Below, piece after piece: positions 1 through 5,366 of a DNA stretch of 9,354 bases. How positions within the stretch are numbered: the first letter of the stretch is position 1; every line of letters starts with the position of its first letter. The translations under genes were made by a program, and so were the position numbers. A model generated the notes under the pieces. The model was not told where the DNA came from and did not search any database. It saw only the letters and a list, made by a program, of their open reading frames with translations. The stretch covers positions 1-9,354 of the forward strand of contig PFOK01000046.1 of the NCBI GenBank assembly GCA_002792495.1, given 5' to 3'. The stretch comes from Candidatus Peregrinibacteria bacterium CG_4_10_14_0_2_um_filter_43_11 (GTDB lineage: Bacteria; Patescibacteriota; Gracilibacteria; UM-FILTER-43-11).

Positions 1-82
1 ATTTCACTTTTATTGCCTTGTATAAGAAAAAAATAATTTTACCCATCAGCAATGTTTTAAAATCAAATTGGTATTAGAATTT

Positions 83-146
83 ATTTGAAGCTTGGAATTT
101 GAATATTTGGATTTTTTTAGACCAATTAGGTTGATTAGATCAATTA
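83..146. repeat. Degenerate AT-rich direct repeats upstream of hisS
   Basis: Two imperfect copies of a 14-15 bp unit (ATTTGAAGCTTGGA at 83-96 and ATTTGAATATTTGGA at 97-111) are followed by AATTAG/GATTAG/AATTAG runs at 124-146. No gene is evident in 1-222. The repeats look like low-complexity spacer. No function is proposed. Confidence 0.4.
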
Positions 147-178
147 GAAATTCAGAAGTAGGTTTTCATCAAAAATAA

Positions 179-187
179 TGATATAAT
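179..187 (+). promoter_or_regulatory. Extended -10 promoter of hisS
   Basis: The sequence TGATATAAT is a perfect extended -10 element (TG-n-TATAAT). The -35 position 17 bp upstream (159-164, TAGGTT) is weak, as is usual for extended -10 promoters. Transcription would start near 194, giving a leader of about 29 nt to the ATG at 223. This excludes the in-frame TTG at 193 as a start codon. The assignment is by consensus only. Confidence 0.65.
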
Positions 188-222
188 ACCCTTTGTTGTA
201 TTTTTGTAATCCATTTACCACT

Positions 223-1533
223 ATGTCCTCTCCTCTTTATCAGAGTCCAAAAGGTGTTCACGATATTCTCCCCGATGATCATCTTTATTTTTCGTTCATC
301 AAAAAAGTGGTACGGCACCGTTGCCGTCGCGCCGGTTTCCGAAGGATCAGCACCCCTATGTTTGAGAATGTGGATGTTTTTACCCGTGGCATCGGCGAAA
401 CGACCGATGTGGTGGAGAAGGAAATGTTCGTTTTTGAAAGTAAAAGCGGTAAAAAATTCGCCCTAAGACCGGAAGGAACCGCGAGCGTGATAAGAGCCTA
501 TTTGGAACACGGCATGCAGCAATTGCCAAAGCCGGTGGAGCTGTATTATATTGAACCTTTTTTCCGTTATAACCGTCCGCAAAAAGGACGCTATCATCAA
601 TTCCATCAATTCGGTTTTGAAGTGCTGGGCGAAGCGGACGCCGCGATTGATGCTCAGGTGATTTATTTGGCCTACCGCATCAATCAAGATCTCGGCATAG
701 CCGATCAATTGAGTCTTCAGATCAATACCATCGGCTCTGTGGCGGATCGCGAAAAATACAAAGAGGATTTGATCCATTTTTATACCGGCAAAGAACGGAG
801 TTTGTGTGAGGACTGTAAACGCCGAAAGGATAAAAATCCGCTTCGTCTTTTGGACTGTAAAGAGGAAGACTGCCAGATTCTGGCTTCGATGGCACCGCAG
901 TTTGAACATGTGATGGGAGAGGCCTCAAAAGATCATTTTGCGTTGCTTTTGGAATATTTGGAAAAACTCAAAATTCCTTACACAAAAAACCCCCGCCTGG
1001 TTCGCGGGCTGGATTACTATACCCATACCGTTTTTGAATTCTGGAGCAAAAGCGAGGGGAGCCAAAATGCTACAGGAGGAGGAGGACGTTATGATGGCCT
1101 GATTGAATTGATGGGCGGACAAGACACACCCGGACTTGGGTATTCAGCGGGAATGGAACGCACTATGGAATATATGAAAGAAGTCGGCATTCGGCCTCCG
1201 AATAAAGATAAAGTGCAGGTTTTTCTCGCCCAGCTTGGGCTGGTCGCCAAGAAGCGCTCTCTTTCGCTTTTAAATGAATTGCGTGAAAGAGGTATTAACG
1301 TAGTTGGCGCTGTCGGCAAAGACTCTGTAAAGGCTCAAATGGGTTTGGCGGATCGTCTGGGGGCAAAATACGCGCTGCTTCTGGGGCAGATTGAAGTTCA
1401 GGAAAATACGATTATTTTGAAAAACATGGAAAAGGGCTGTCAAGAAACTATTCCGTATGAAGGAATTGTGGATAAAATGGTTCAATTGGTGGGAGAAAAT
1501 AAATTGGAGGACAAACGATTGTGGGAAGAATAA
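223..1533 (+). CDS. hisS: Histidyl-tRNA synthetase (HisRS), class II
   Basis: This cytoplasmic enzyme charges tRNA-His with histidine using ATP. The protein is 436 residues, normal for bacterial HisRS. Landmarks are the N-terminal GVHDILPDD; motif 1 around TPMFENVDVFTRGIGETTDV (44-63); the ATP/His-binding ALRPEGTASVIRAYLEHG (80-97); motif 2 with EPFFRYNRPQKGRYHQFHQF (111-130); the HisA signature LVRGLDYYTHTVFEFW (259-274); and the glycine-rich ATGGGGRYDGL (283-293) leading into motif 3 (GLGYSAGMER, 304-313). The C-terminal anticodon-binding domain covers about 332-425. Residues 195-217 hold CEDC and CKEEDC within the usual NPLRLLDC insertion. The ATG at 223 is preferred to the in-frame TTG at 193 because the family begins close to this Met and the promoter places the transcript start near 194. 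No Shine-Dalgarno sequence precedes it. The gene reads alone, and its stop codon lies inside a 24-bp repeat. Confidence 0.97.
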   Translation: MSSPLYQSPKGVHDILPDDHLYFSFIKKVVRHRCRRAGFRRISTPMFENVDVFTRGIGETTDVVEKEMFVFESKSGKKFALRPEGTASVIRAYLEHGMQQLPKPVELYYIEPFFRYNRPQKGRYHQFHQFGFEVLGEADAAIDAQVIYLAYRINQDLGIADQLSLQINTIGSVADREKYKEDLIHFYTGKERSLCEDCKRRKDKNPLRLLDCKEEDCQILASMAPQFEHVMGEASKDHFALLLEYLEKLKIPYTKNPRLVRGLDYYTHTVFEFWSKSEGSQNATGGGGRYDGLIELMGGQDTPGLGYSAGMERTMEYMKEVGIRPPNKDKVQVFLAQLGLVAKKRSLSLLNELRERGINVVGAVGKDSVKAQMGLADRLGAKYALLLGQIEVQENTIILKNMEKGCQETIPYEGIVDKMVQLVGENKLEDKRLWEE

Positions 1534-1549
1534 ATTCTGAACCCCTTTA
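1526..1549 (+). repeat. 24-bp direct repeat, copy 1 (overlaps hisS stop)
   Basis: This stretch is identical, base for base, to 1699-1722. It contains the last codons and TAA of hisS and ends in CTGAACCCCTTTA. Its core AGAAT-AA-ATTCT is itself a small palindrome. The two copies bracket a 149-bp segment. Confidence 0.85.
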
Positions 1550-1563
1550 AAAAAGGTGTTCAG
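1537..1563 (+). other. Stem-loop just after hisS
   Basis: CTGAACCCCTTT (1537-1548) pairs with AAAGGTGTTCAG (1552-1563) with one C/U mismatch around a 3-nt A loop. It lies 4 nt after the hisS stop and may protect the mRNA end or act as a terminator. However, no T-run follows (TGCTCCCC comes next), so it is not a canonical Rho-independent terminator. Confidence 0.5.
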
Positions 1564-1698
1564 TGCTCCCCAAAATGATTGTTTTCGTTCTTCATTTTCT
1601 CGTTCAGCTTCGTTCCGCCTAACTTCAGGGACCACGAGACCCGAAGCGGTGTCGGAACTACGCGCACTTAAAAATTCATCACTCAATATTTTATTTAA
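1550..1698. repeat. 149-bp segment with hairpin-forming arms, bracketed by direct repeats
   Basis: This stretch separates the two 24-bp repeats and is more GC-rich and more structured than the flanking spacer. A compact stem can form at 1612-1658: GTTCCG (1612-1617) with CGGAAC (1653-1658), then CTTC (1623-1626) with GAAG (1643-1646), and GGG (1628-1630) with CCC (1640-1642) around a 9-nt loop, with A1627 bulged. On the - strand the segment stays open in one frame and encodes a charged peptide containing RRNEAERENEERKQSFWGA, but it has only a TTG start. The arrangement resembles a small non-autonomous inserted repeat unit. A structured RNA is possible. A genome-wide copy count is needed to decide. 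Confidence 0.45.
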
Positions 1699-1722
1699 AA
1701 GAATAAATTCTGAACCCCTTTA
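1699..1722 (+). repeat. 24-bp direct repeat, copy 2
   Basis: This is a perfect second copy of 1526-1549, lying 76 bp before the aroE ATG. Unlike the first copy, it is not followed by the complementary arm that forms the stem-loop at 1537-1563. Confidence 0.85.
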
Positions 1723-1797
1723 GATCAATGAAGAAGATTGAAAACTCGCAATTTGCAATAAGGCGTTTTAAAATTAAAAATTGTAAATTTTAAATTG

Positions 1798-2640
1798 ATG
1801 AAAAAGTTTTATGGCATTGTCGGTCATCCCGTTATTCATTCCTTTTCACCCGCAATGCACAATGCGGCCTTTAAGACGGAAGGAATCGACGCGGAGTACA
1901 AGATTTTTGATATCGCTCCGGATAGCCCCGAGAGTCTCGCGAATTTTTGCTATGAAGTTGATTTGAATCATATCGCCGGTTTTAGTGTGACTATGCCATA
2001 CAAACAAGCCATCATGACTTACATGGATCACTACGATCCGCTCGCCAAACTGGTGGGATCGGTCAATACGGTGAAGATTGAGGCTCACGAAGATCATGGA
2101 GCCCCCCTACTCCTTGGCTACAACACGGATGCAACGGGGGCGCTTGCCGCTCTGAACGAAAAAATACCGCTTTCCCCCGGTGTCAAGGTGCTTGTTTTGG
2201 GTGCCGGCGGAGCCGCGAGAGCGATTGTGTACGGTTTGAAAGAATGTGAGGCAAACGTGCATGTTTTTAACAGAACGATGGACAAAGCGGAAGCACTGGC
2301 CGATGAGTTTGAAGTGGAAAGCATCGATTACCGACTCATCACCAAAGAAGCTCATTTCGACATCATTATCAATGCCACTTCTGTAGGCAGTACTCCTTTG
2401 CCGAAGGAATCGATTTTACAGACCCATCAAATCGATAAAGACACCGTGGTGATGGATCTTGTGACAAACCCCGTGGATACTCAACTCCTTAAAGAAGCCA
2501 AAAAAGCCGGTGCAAGAACCATCGACGGTGCCCGTATGCTCTTACATCAGGCTGCGGGACAATTTGAAATCTGGTTTGGCAAACCCGCGCCACTTAAAGC
2601 AATGGAAGAAGCGCTTTATGCGAAAATGAAGCAATTTTAG
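1798..2640 (+). CDS. aroE: Shikimate dehydrogenase (NADP+)
   Basis: AroE reduces 3-dehydroshikimate to shikimate with NADPH, the fourth step from DAHP in aromatic amino acid synthesis. The protein is 280 residues, typical of the family. The substrate site is visible: Ser15 and Ser17 in HSFSPAMHN, the catalytic Lys69 in FSVTMPYK, Asn90 in GSVNTV, and Asp111 in GYNTDATG. The Rossmann cofactor loop is VLGAGGAARAI (133-143), followed by FNRT (157-160), the usual NADP-binding motif. The C-terminal GARMLLHQAAGQFEIWFG block is also canonical. The ATG at 1798 is chosen over the TTG immediately upstream. No Shine-Dalgarno sequence is visible and the upstream spacer is very AT-rich. I found no convincing sigma70 promoter. 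The gene converges with the - strand gene ending at 2651, leaving only 10 bp between stops. No other shikimate genes are adjacent. Confidence 0.97.
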   Translation: MKKFYGIVGHPVIHSFSPAMHNAAFKTEGIDAEYKIFDIAPDSPESLANFCYEVDLNHIAGFSVTMPYKQAIMTYMDHYDPLAKLVGSVNTVKIEAHEDHGAPLLLGYNTDATGALAALNEKIPLSPGVKVLVLGAGGAARAIVYGLKECEANVHVFNRTMDKAEALADEFEVESIDYRLITKEAHFDIIINATSVGSTPLPKESILQTHQIDKDTVVMDLVTNPVDTQLLKEAKKAGARTIDGARMLLHQAAGQFEIWFGKPAPLKAMEEALYAKMKQF

Positions 2641-2650
2641 GTTTTAATTA

Positions 2651-3268
2651 TTACGTCTGACGTCCAAGTTGCCGACTAAGCTCTTCCCCCCTAAAAAAGT
2701 GATACGCGCTTATTGGGTCACCGGGTATTTTACAAGTCTCTAAAGCGTTGCGTCTGGAGAGCAATGTCTGTCTTCTCGGATCACCTGCACTTAGTCCTTC
2801 CAATCTTTCTGTTAACAATTTAACCACTTCATCCCGTAGAAGAACGAATTCCATCCATACGTAGTCAAATTGCCTCCACTCCAACGAGTGCGCACTTCGT
2901 CCCTTTGGATCAAGAGCTCCTATGGTTTTATGATAGGCTTCTGCCGATGGCTCTATTTGAACTTGGAAGCCCCTTAGTTTTTTAAATTTACCAGCTATTT
3001 CAGCTCCCAACAGATCGGAATCTTCATCGGGATTTTCGTCAGACCCCTCCACCACATGAGCAATCGGCTGAGATGGTGATACTACTACTTCCTGTGGGTT
3101 CATCCCCTTTTCCACACAAGCACTAAAATCATCGGCACTCCCCTGACCGGCACATCTTGCCATCACGCTTTTAATATCCTGCCTTGCCGTACCACAAGCC
3201 ATTGCCAATAAAAAACTTAGAGTGGCAATGATCGGAGATGATGCGTGGCGTAATTTTTCTGAAATCAT
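2651..3268 (-). CDS. Exported Cys-module protein of unknown function (205 aa), paralogue 3
   Basis: I do not recognise the family. The N-terminus is a signal peptide (MISEKLRH, then hydrophobic SPIIATLSFLLAMA) ending at Cys25. The site fits both AxA signal peptidase I cleavage and a loose lipobox (LAMAC; Ala at -3 is not ideal). A Cys module follows: C25-x13-C39-x11-C51, with IKSVMARC in place of the LKxTIAxC of its neighbours. An acidic linker (about 75-90) leads to a helical region (about 92-178) and the tail CKIPGDPISAYHFF, which matches YRIPDDPIEADSFF in the next gene upstream. It is the most diverged and the last of three tandem paralogues, starting 35 bp after the previous stop. That spacing suggests co-transcription. 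No Shine-Dalgarno sequence is seen. An envelope or surface location is inferred; the function is unknown. Confidence 0.8.
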   Translation of the reverse strand: MISEKLRHASSPIIATLSFLLAMACGTARQDIKSVMARCAGQGSADDFSACVEKGMNPQEVVVSPSQPIAHVVEGSDENPDEDSDLLGAEIAGKFKKLRGFQVQIEPSAEAYHKTIGALDPKGRSAHSLEWRQFDYVWMEFVLLRDEVVKLLTERLEGLSAGDPRRQTLLSRRNALETCKIPGDPISAYHFFRGEELSRQLGRQT

Positions 3269-3303
3269 TCGATAAAATGAAAAAATATAAACCCTCCGTT
3301 TAT

Positions 3304-4011
3304 TTATTGCCCTTGTTGACGCTGACGTTCCTGCCTCTTAAAAAAACTATCTGCTTCTATCGGATCGTCCGGTATTCTGTAGTTTTGTAATCGACGCGTT
3401 AAGTCTTTCAAACGTTGCCTTTCCGTTCCGGATAGCGTTAATATTTTTTCTGTCCACAGTTCAATGATTTGTATTTTTAAATCTTCCCACTGTCTTCTTA
3501 ATGCGTCAAAACGCCGTCTCGCTGCATTACGATCCCGTCTTACTTGTGGATCAAGAACACTACCGTGCCCTATTTTAGAACGATAATCACTGGCAGCCAA
3601 TGACATCCTCGATTCTATATCTTTGATTTCTCTATTTTTTATAACTATCACTTCATATAGACTGAGTTCTTCATCTCCTTCTCCTGCCGACTGACTGGTA
3701 ACTGGTGCTTGTGCGTCTCTACTGGACTGTTGTGAACGTGCAGGTGGTCGCGTAGCAGGAGCAACAGGCACAGCAGGTGCGGCCTGTGGGGCTGGTTGAA
3801 CTGGCTTGAGCGTCTCTGCGGATTCTCCCGCAATACAGCGCTCGTAAGCCTGCACATCATCCCCATGATCTGCCGCACATGCGGCAATCGTGTTTTTTAA
3901 GCTGGCACGTCCTGCGGCACAAGCTGCGGTCAGCGAAAGCACGAACAATGCCATCGGGGTGAGGGCGATTCTTCGGAAGTTTTCAGATAATGTTCTTTGT
4001 GGAGTTTCCAT
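3304..4011 (-). CDS. Exported Cys-module coiled-coil protein of unknown function (235 aa), paralogue 2
   Basis: The function is unknown. The signal peptide has a basic n-region (FRR), a hydrophobic stretch ALTPMALFVLSLTAA, and then Cys31. The site is either a signal peptidase I site or an atypical lipobox. The Cys module C31-x13-C45-x13-C59 contains GRASLKNTIAAC and ADHGDDVQAYERC, nearly identical to the 371-residue neighbour. A Pro/Ala-rich linker (about 68-93) and a polar stretch follow, then a charged, coiled-coil-like region (about 115-210), with the shared tail YRIPDDPIEADSFFKRQE. The Cys module DNA (3855-3924) is about 84% identical to 5104-5173, which points to fairly recent duplication. 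The first ATG is kept because it supplies the basic n-region; Met20 is a possible alternative. It is the middle gene of three on the - strand. No Shine-Dalgarno sequence is present. Confidence 0.82.
   Translation of the reverse strand: METPQRTLSENFRRIALTPMALFVLSLTAACAAGRASLKNTIAACAADHGDDVQAYERCIAGESAETLKPVQPAPQAAPAVPVAPATRPPARSQQSSRDAQAPVTSQSAGEGDEELSLYEVIVIKNREIKDIESRMSLAASDYRSKIGHGSVLDPQVRRDRNAARRRFDALRRQWEDLKIQIIELWTEKILTLSGTERQRLKDLTRRLQNYRIPDDPIEADSFFKRQERQRQQGQ
3855..3924 (-). repeat. Coding repeat: Cys-module DNA, copy in the 235-aa gene
   Basis: This 70-bp stretch aligns without gaps to 5104-5173 at 59 of 70 positions by hand count. It encodes the second half of the Cys module (from about Cys31 to DHGDD). 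Most differences are clustered at codons between conserved blocks. Confidence 0.75.
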
Positions 4012-4054
4012 GATTTAAAAAATTTAAGGAGTAATTGATTAAAATAAGAGATTA

Positions 4055-4159
4055 GCGAGTGGCACATCCTACTATGTTTCCTGAATCATCAAGAAAAATA
4101 CAAATAGTCCTCTCCCCTCCGTTCTTAAGCGGTAATAAAACCAATCTGTAATATTTAGC
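4055..4159 (-). pseudogene. In-frame 35-codon tail after the stop of the 371-aa gene
   Basis: Reading on through the TAA at 4160-4162 in the same frame gives 35 sense codons before a TAA at 4052-4054. The peptide looks like a real protein end: it begins AKYYRLVLLPLKNG and continues GERTICIFLDDSGNIVGC before ending ATR. It has alternating hydrophobic strand-like segments and a DDSGNIV turn, unlike translated spacer. It has no start codon of its own. The simplest reading is that the upstream gene once ran to 4052 and was shortened by one nonsense change. A chance open frame of this length is not rare, so the claim rests on the composition. Confidence 0.4.
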
Positions 4160-5275
4160 TTAATTTTGCACAGGACCTTCCATGGAATCAGGATTCTCCA
4201 GATTCCACTTTTTTAAAATAGCTCGATTAGTGGCAAAGTCAAAAGAAGTCTTTTTTTCCTCTACCTCCATTTCATTGTAATCATAAACGCTTTCCGAATA
4301 CCAGAATTTTAGATAGTTTGCGGTCGCGTTAAGCATTTCATTCGCTTTTCTTTCCGCTTCAGCGCTAACTCTCCTCCTCGCTTTGACGGCGGAATTTTCT
4401 GCTTCGACGATGGCCTTTTCTGCTTCCGATTGTTCCGGTACCGCGGGCAAATCGGTATCGGCTTGTTTTAAAGAAGCTGGAATTTGCAACGCATTCAACT
4501 CGGCGATCTTACCTTCTAATACTTGTTTCACGGCGGTTTCTTCCGGGTTCAATCTATTTATGGCCGTGGTATAAAGAGAAAATCTTTCTGCTTTTAATGC
4601 TTCCAAACGCGCTCTTATTGTATCAAACTCGTCTGATAGCTTCCTGATCTTTCTTTGACCCCTTTTGGTAAACTTTATGTTTTTTAAATCACGAAAAGCG
4701 TCTACCAATTTTTGTATTTCCGCCTTTTTACCATCAATCGCGGTCTGATTTTCGGCAAGATCCTTCGCTAATTTTTCCTGAGCTTCCTGATTCTTGGCAC
4801 GCTCCTGTGCCAAATTTTGCCGAGCTTTCCAAGCGACTTTAGCAGGATCGCTTTTTACAGGTTCTGCAACGGGTGCTGGCGCAGGCTCAGCAATGACAGG
4901 AATTGCTTTTGGGGGTTCGGGTGCTTCCGGTTCTCCTGTTTGCGATACACATTCCCCGTAAGCCACTAGATCATCGCCATGATCACGGGCACATCGAGTA
5001 ATTAACGCTTTTAAATCCATTCGCCTTACTACAAGAACCGGTGCATGTTTATCTGTCATTGGCTTCGCGACATCTCCCGCAATGCAATATTCGTAAACTA
5101 CCGCATCATCCCCATGATCTTTTGCACACATGGCAATCGTTTCTTTTAAGCTGGCACGTCCTACCGCGCAAGCTTCGGCCACCAAAATAGCCAGCAACGC
5201 TGGTAGACTAGTAGCTACCTGTCTTATTCTTTGCATTGTGCCAAGCCGATGGTCAGAAGGCGGAACATTACGCAT
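4160..5275 (-). CDS. Exported coiled-coil protein with duplicated Cys module (371 aa), paralogue 1
   Basis: This is the largest of three paralogues of unknown function. The signal peptide has the n-region MQRIR and the hydrophobic VATSLPALLAILVAEA, ending at Cys36. The first Cys module is C36-x13-C50-x13-C64 (GRASLKETIAMC, KDHGDDAVVYEYC). A second copy at about 86-109 (MDLKALITRC, RDHGDDLVAYGEC) keeps the last two Cys but not the first. A Pro/Ala/Glu-rich linker (113-142) leads to a long Lys/Glu/Gln-rich region, probably coiled coil (about 150-265 and 282-318), which includes an IPA motif matching the IPxDP tail of its relatives. The end (about 322-360) is Trp/Tyr-rich. The start at 5275 follows a good promoter; Met14 (5236) would give a tidier signal peptide. 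An in-frame continuation beyond the stop suggests the C-terminus is truncated. It lies 91 bp downstream of the DUF4012 gene on the same strand. Confidence 0.82.
   Translation of the reverse strand: MRNVPPSDHRLGTMQRIRQVATSLPALLAILVAEACAVGRASLKETIAMCAKDHGDDAVVYEYCIAGDVAKPMTDKHAPVLVVRRMDLKALITRCARDHGDDLVAYGECVSQTGEPEAPEPPKAIPVIAEPAPAPVAEPVKSDPAKVAWKARQNLAQERAKNQEAQEKLAKDLAENQTAIDGKKAEIQKLVDAFRDLKNIKFTKRGQRKIRKLSDEFDTIRARLEALKAERFSLYTTAINRLNPEETAVKQVLEGKIAELNALQIPASLKQADTDLPAVPEQSEAEKAIVEAENSAVKARRRVSAEAERKANEMLNATANYLKFWYSESVYDYNEMEVEEKKTSFDFATNRAILKKWNLENPDSMEGPVQN
5104..5173 (-). repeat. Coding repeat: Cys-module DNA, copy in the 371-aa gene
   Basis: This is the partner of 3855-3924 (70 bp, 59 identical by hand count). 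A third, more diverged copy encodes the internal module at about 4946-5018, recognisable by the shared CCATGATC block that encodes DHG. Confidence 0.75.
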
Positions 5276-5303
5276 AAAAACCTAAGATAAAAGTTAGGTG
5301 TCT

Positions 5304-5332
5304 ATTTAATCACAAAATAATAAATATGTCAA
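5304..5332 (-). promoter_or_regulatory. Sigma70 promoter of the Cys-module gene cluster
   Basis: On the - strand, TTGACA (5327-5332) is a perfect -35, followed by a 17-bp spacer and TTAAAT (5304-5309) as -10, with an extended TG at -15/-14. Transcription would start near 5297. The short leader can fold: CCTAA (5281-5285, + strand) is complementary to TTAGG (5294-5298), and on the mRNA the downstream arm carries the only AGG near the ATG. The hairpin is only 5 bp. The promoter lets the three Cys genes be expressed apart from the DUF4012 gene upstream. Confidence 0.75.
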
Positions 5333-5343
5333 CTCATTTTTCG

Positions 5344-5360
5344 CCTCTGTTTTAAAGAGG
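5344..5360. other. Small hairpin between the DUF4012 gene and the Cys genes
   Basis: CCTCT (5344-5348) and AGAGG (5356-5360) form a 5-bp stem with a 7-nt loop just downstream of the DUF4012 stop codon. No T-run follows on the - strand (GCGAAAAATG), so termination here is doubtful and readthrough into the Cys genes remains possible. Confidence 0.3.
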
Positions 5361-5366
5361 TACCGT

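Noticed and set aside
1..46. Possible first 15 codons of a - strand gene (ATG at 46, MGKIIFFLYKAIKVK)
   Set aside because: Too short to judge; the window ends inside it. It may be a real divergent gene but cannot be supported here.
193..222. TTG start extending hisS by ten residues
   Set aside because: It lies at or before the predicted transcription start and adds residues not typical of HisRS.
463..909. 148-codon - strand open frame inside hisS
   Set aside because: It is a shadow of hisS with no promoter or domain.
1270..1686. 138-codon - strand open frame over the hisS end and the repeat-bracketed segment
   Set aside because: It starts with TTG, most of it is antisense to hisS, and no family is recognisable. 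Only the segment-derived part is noted as a curiosity.
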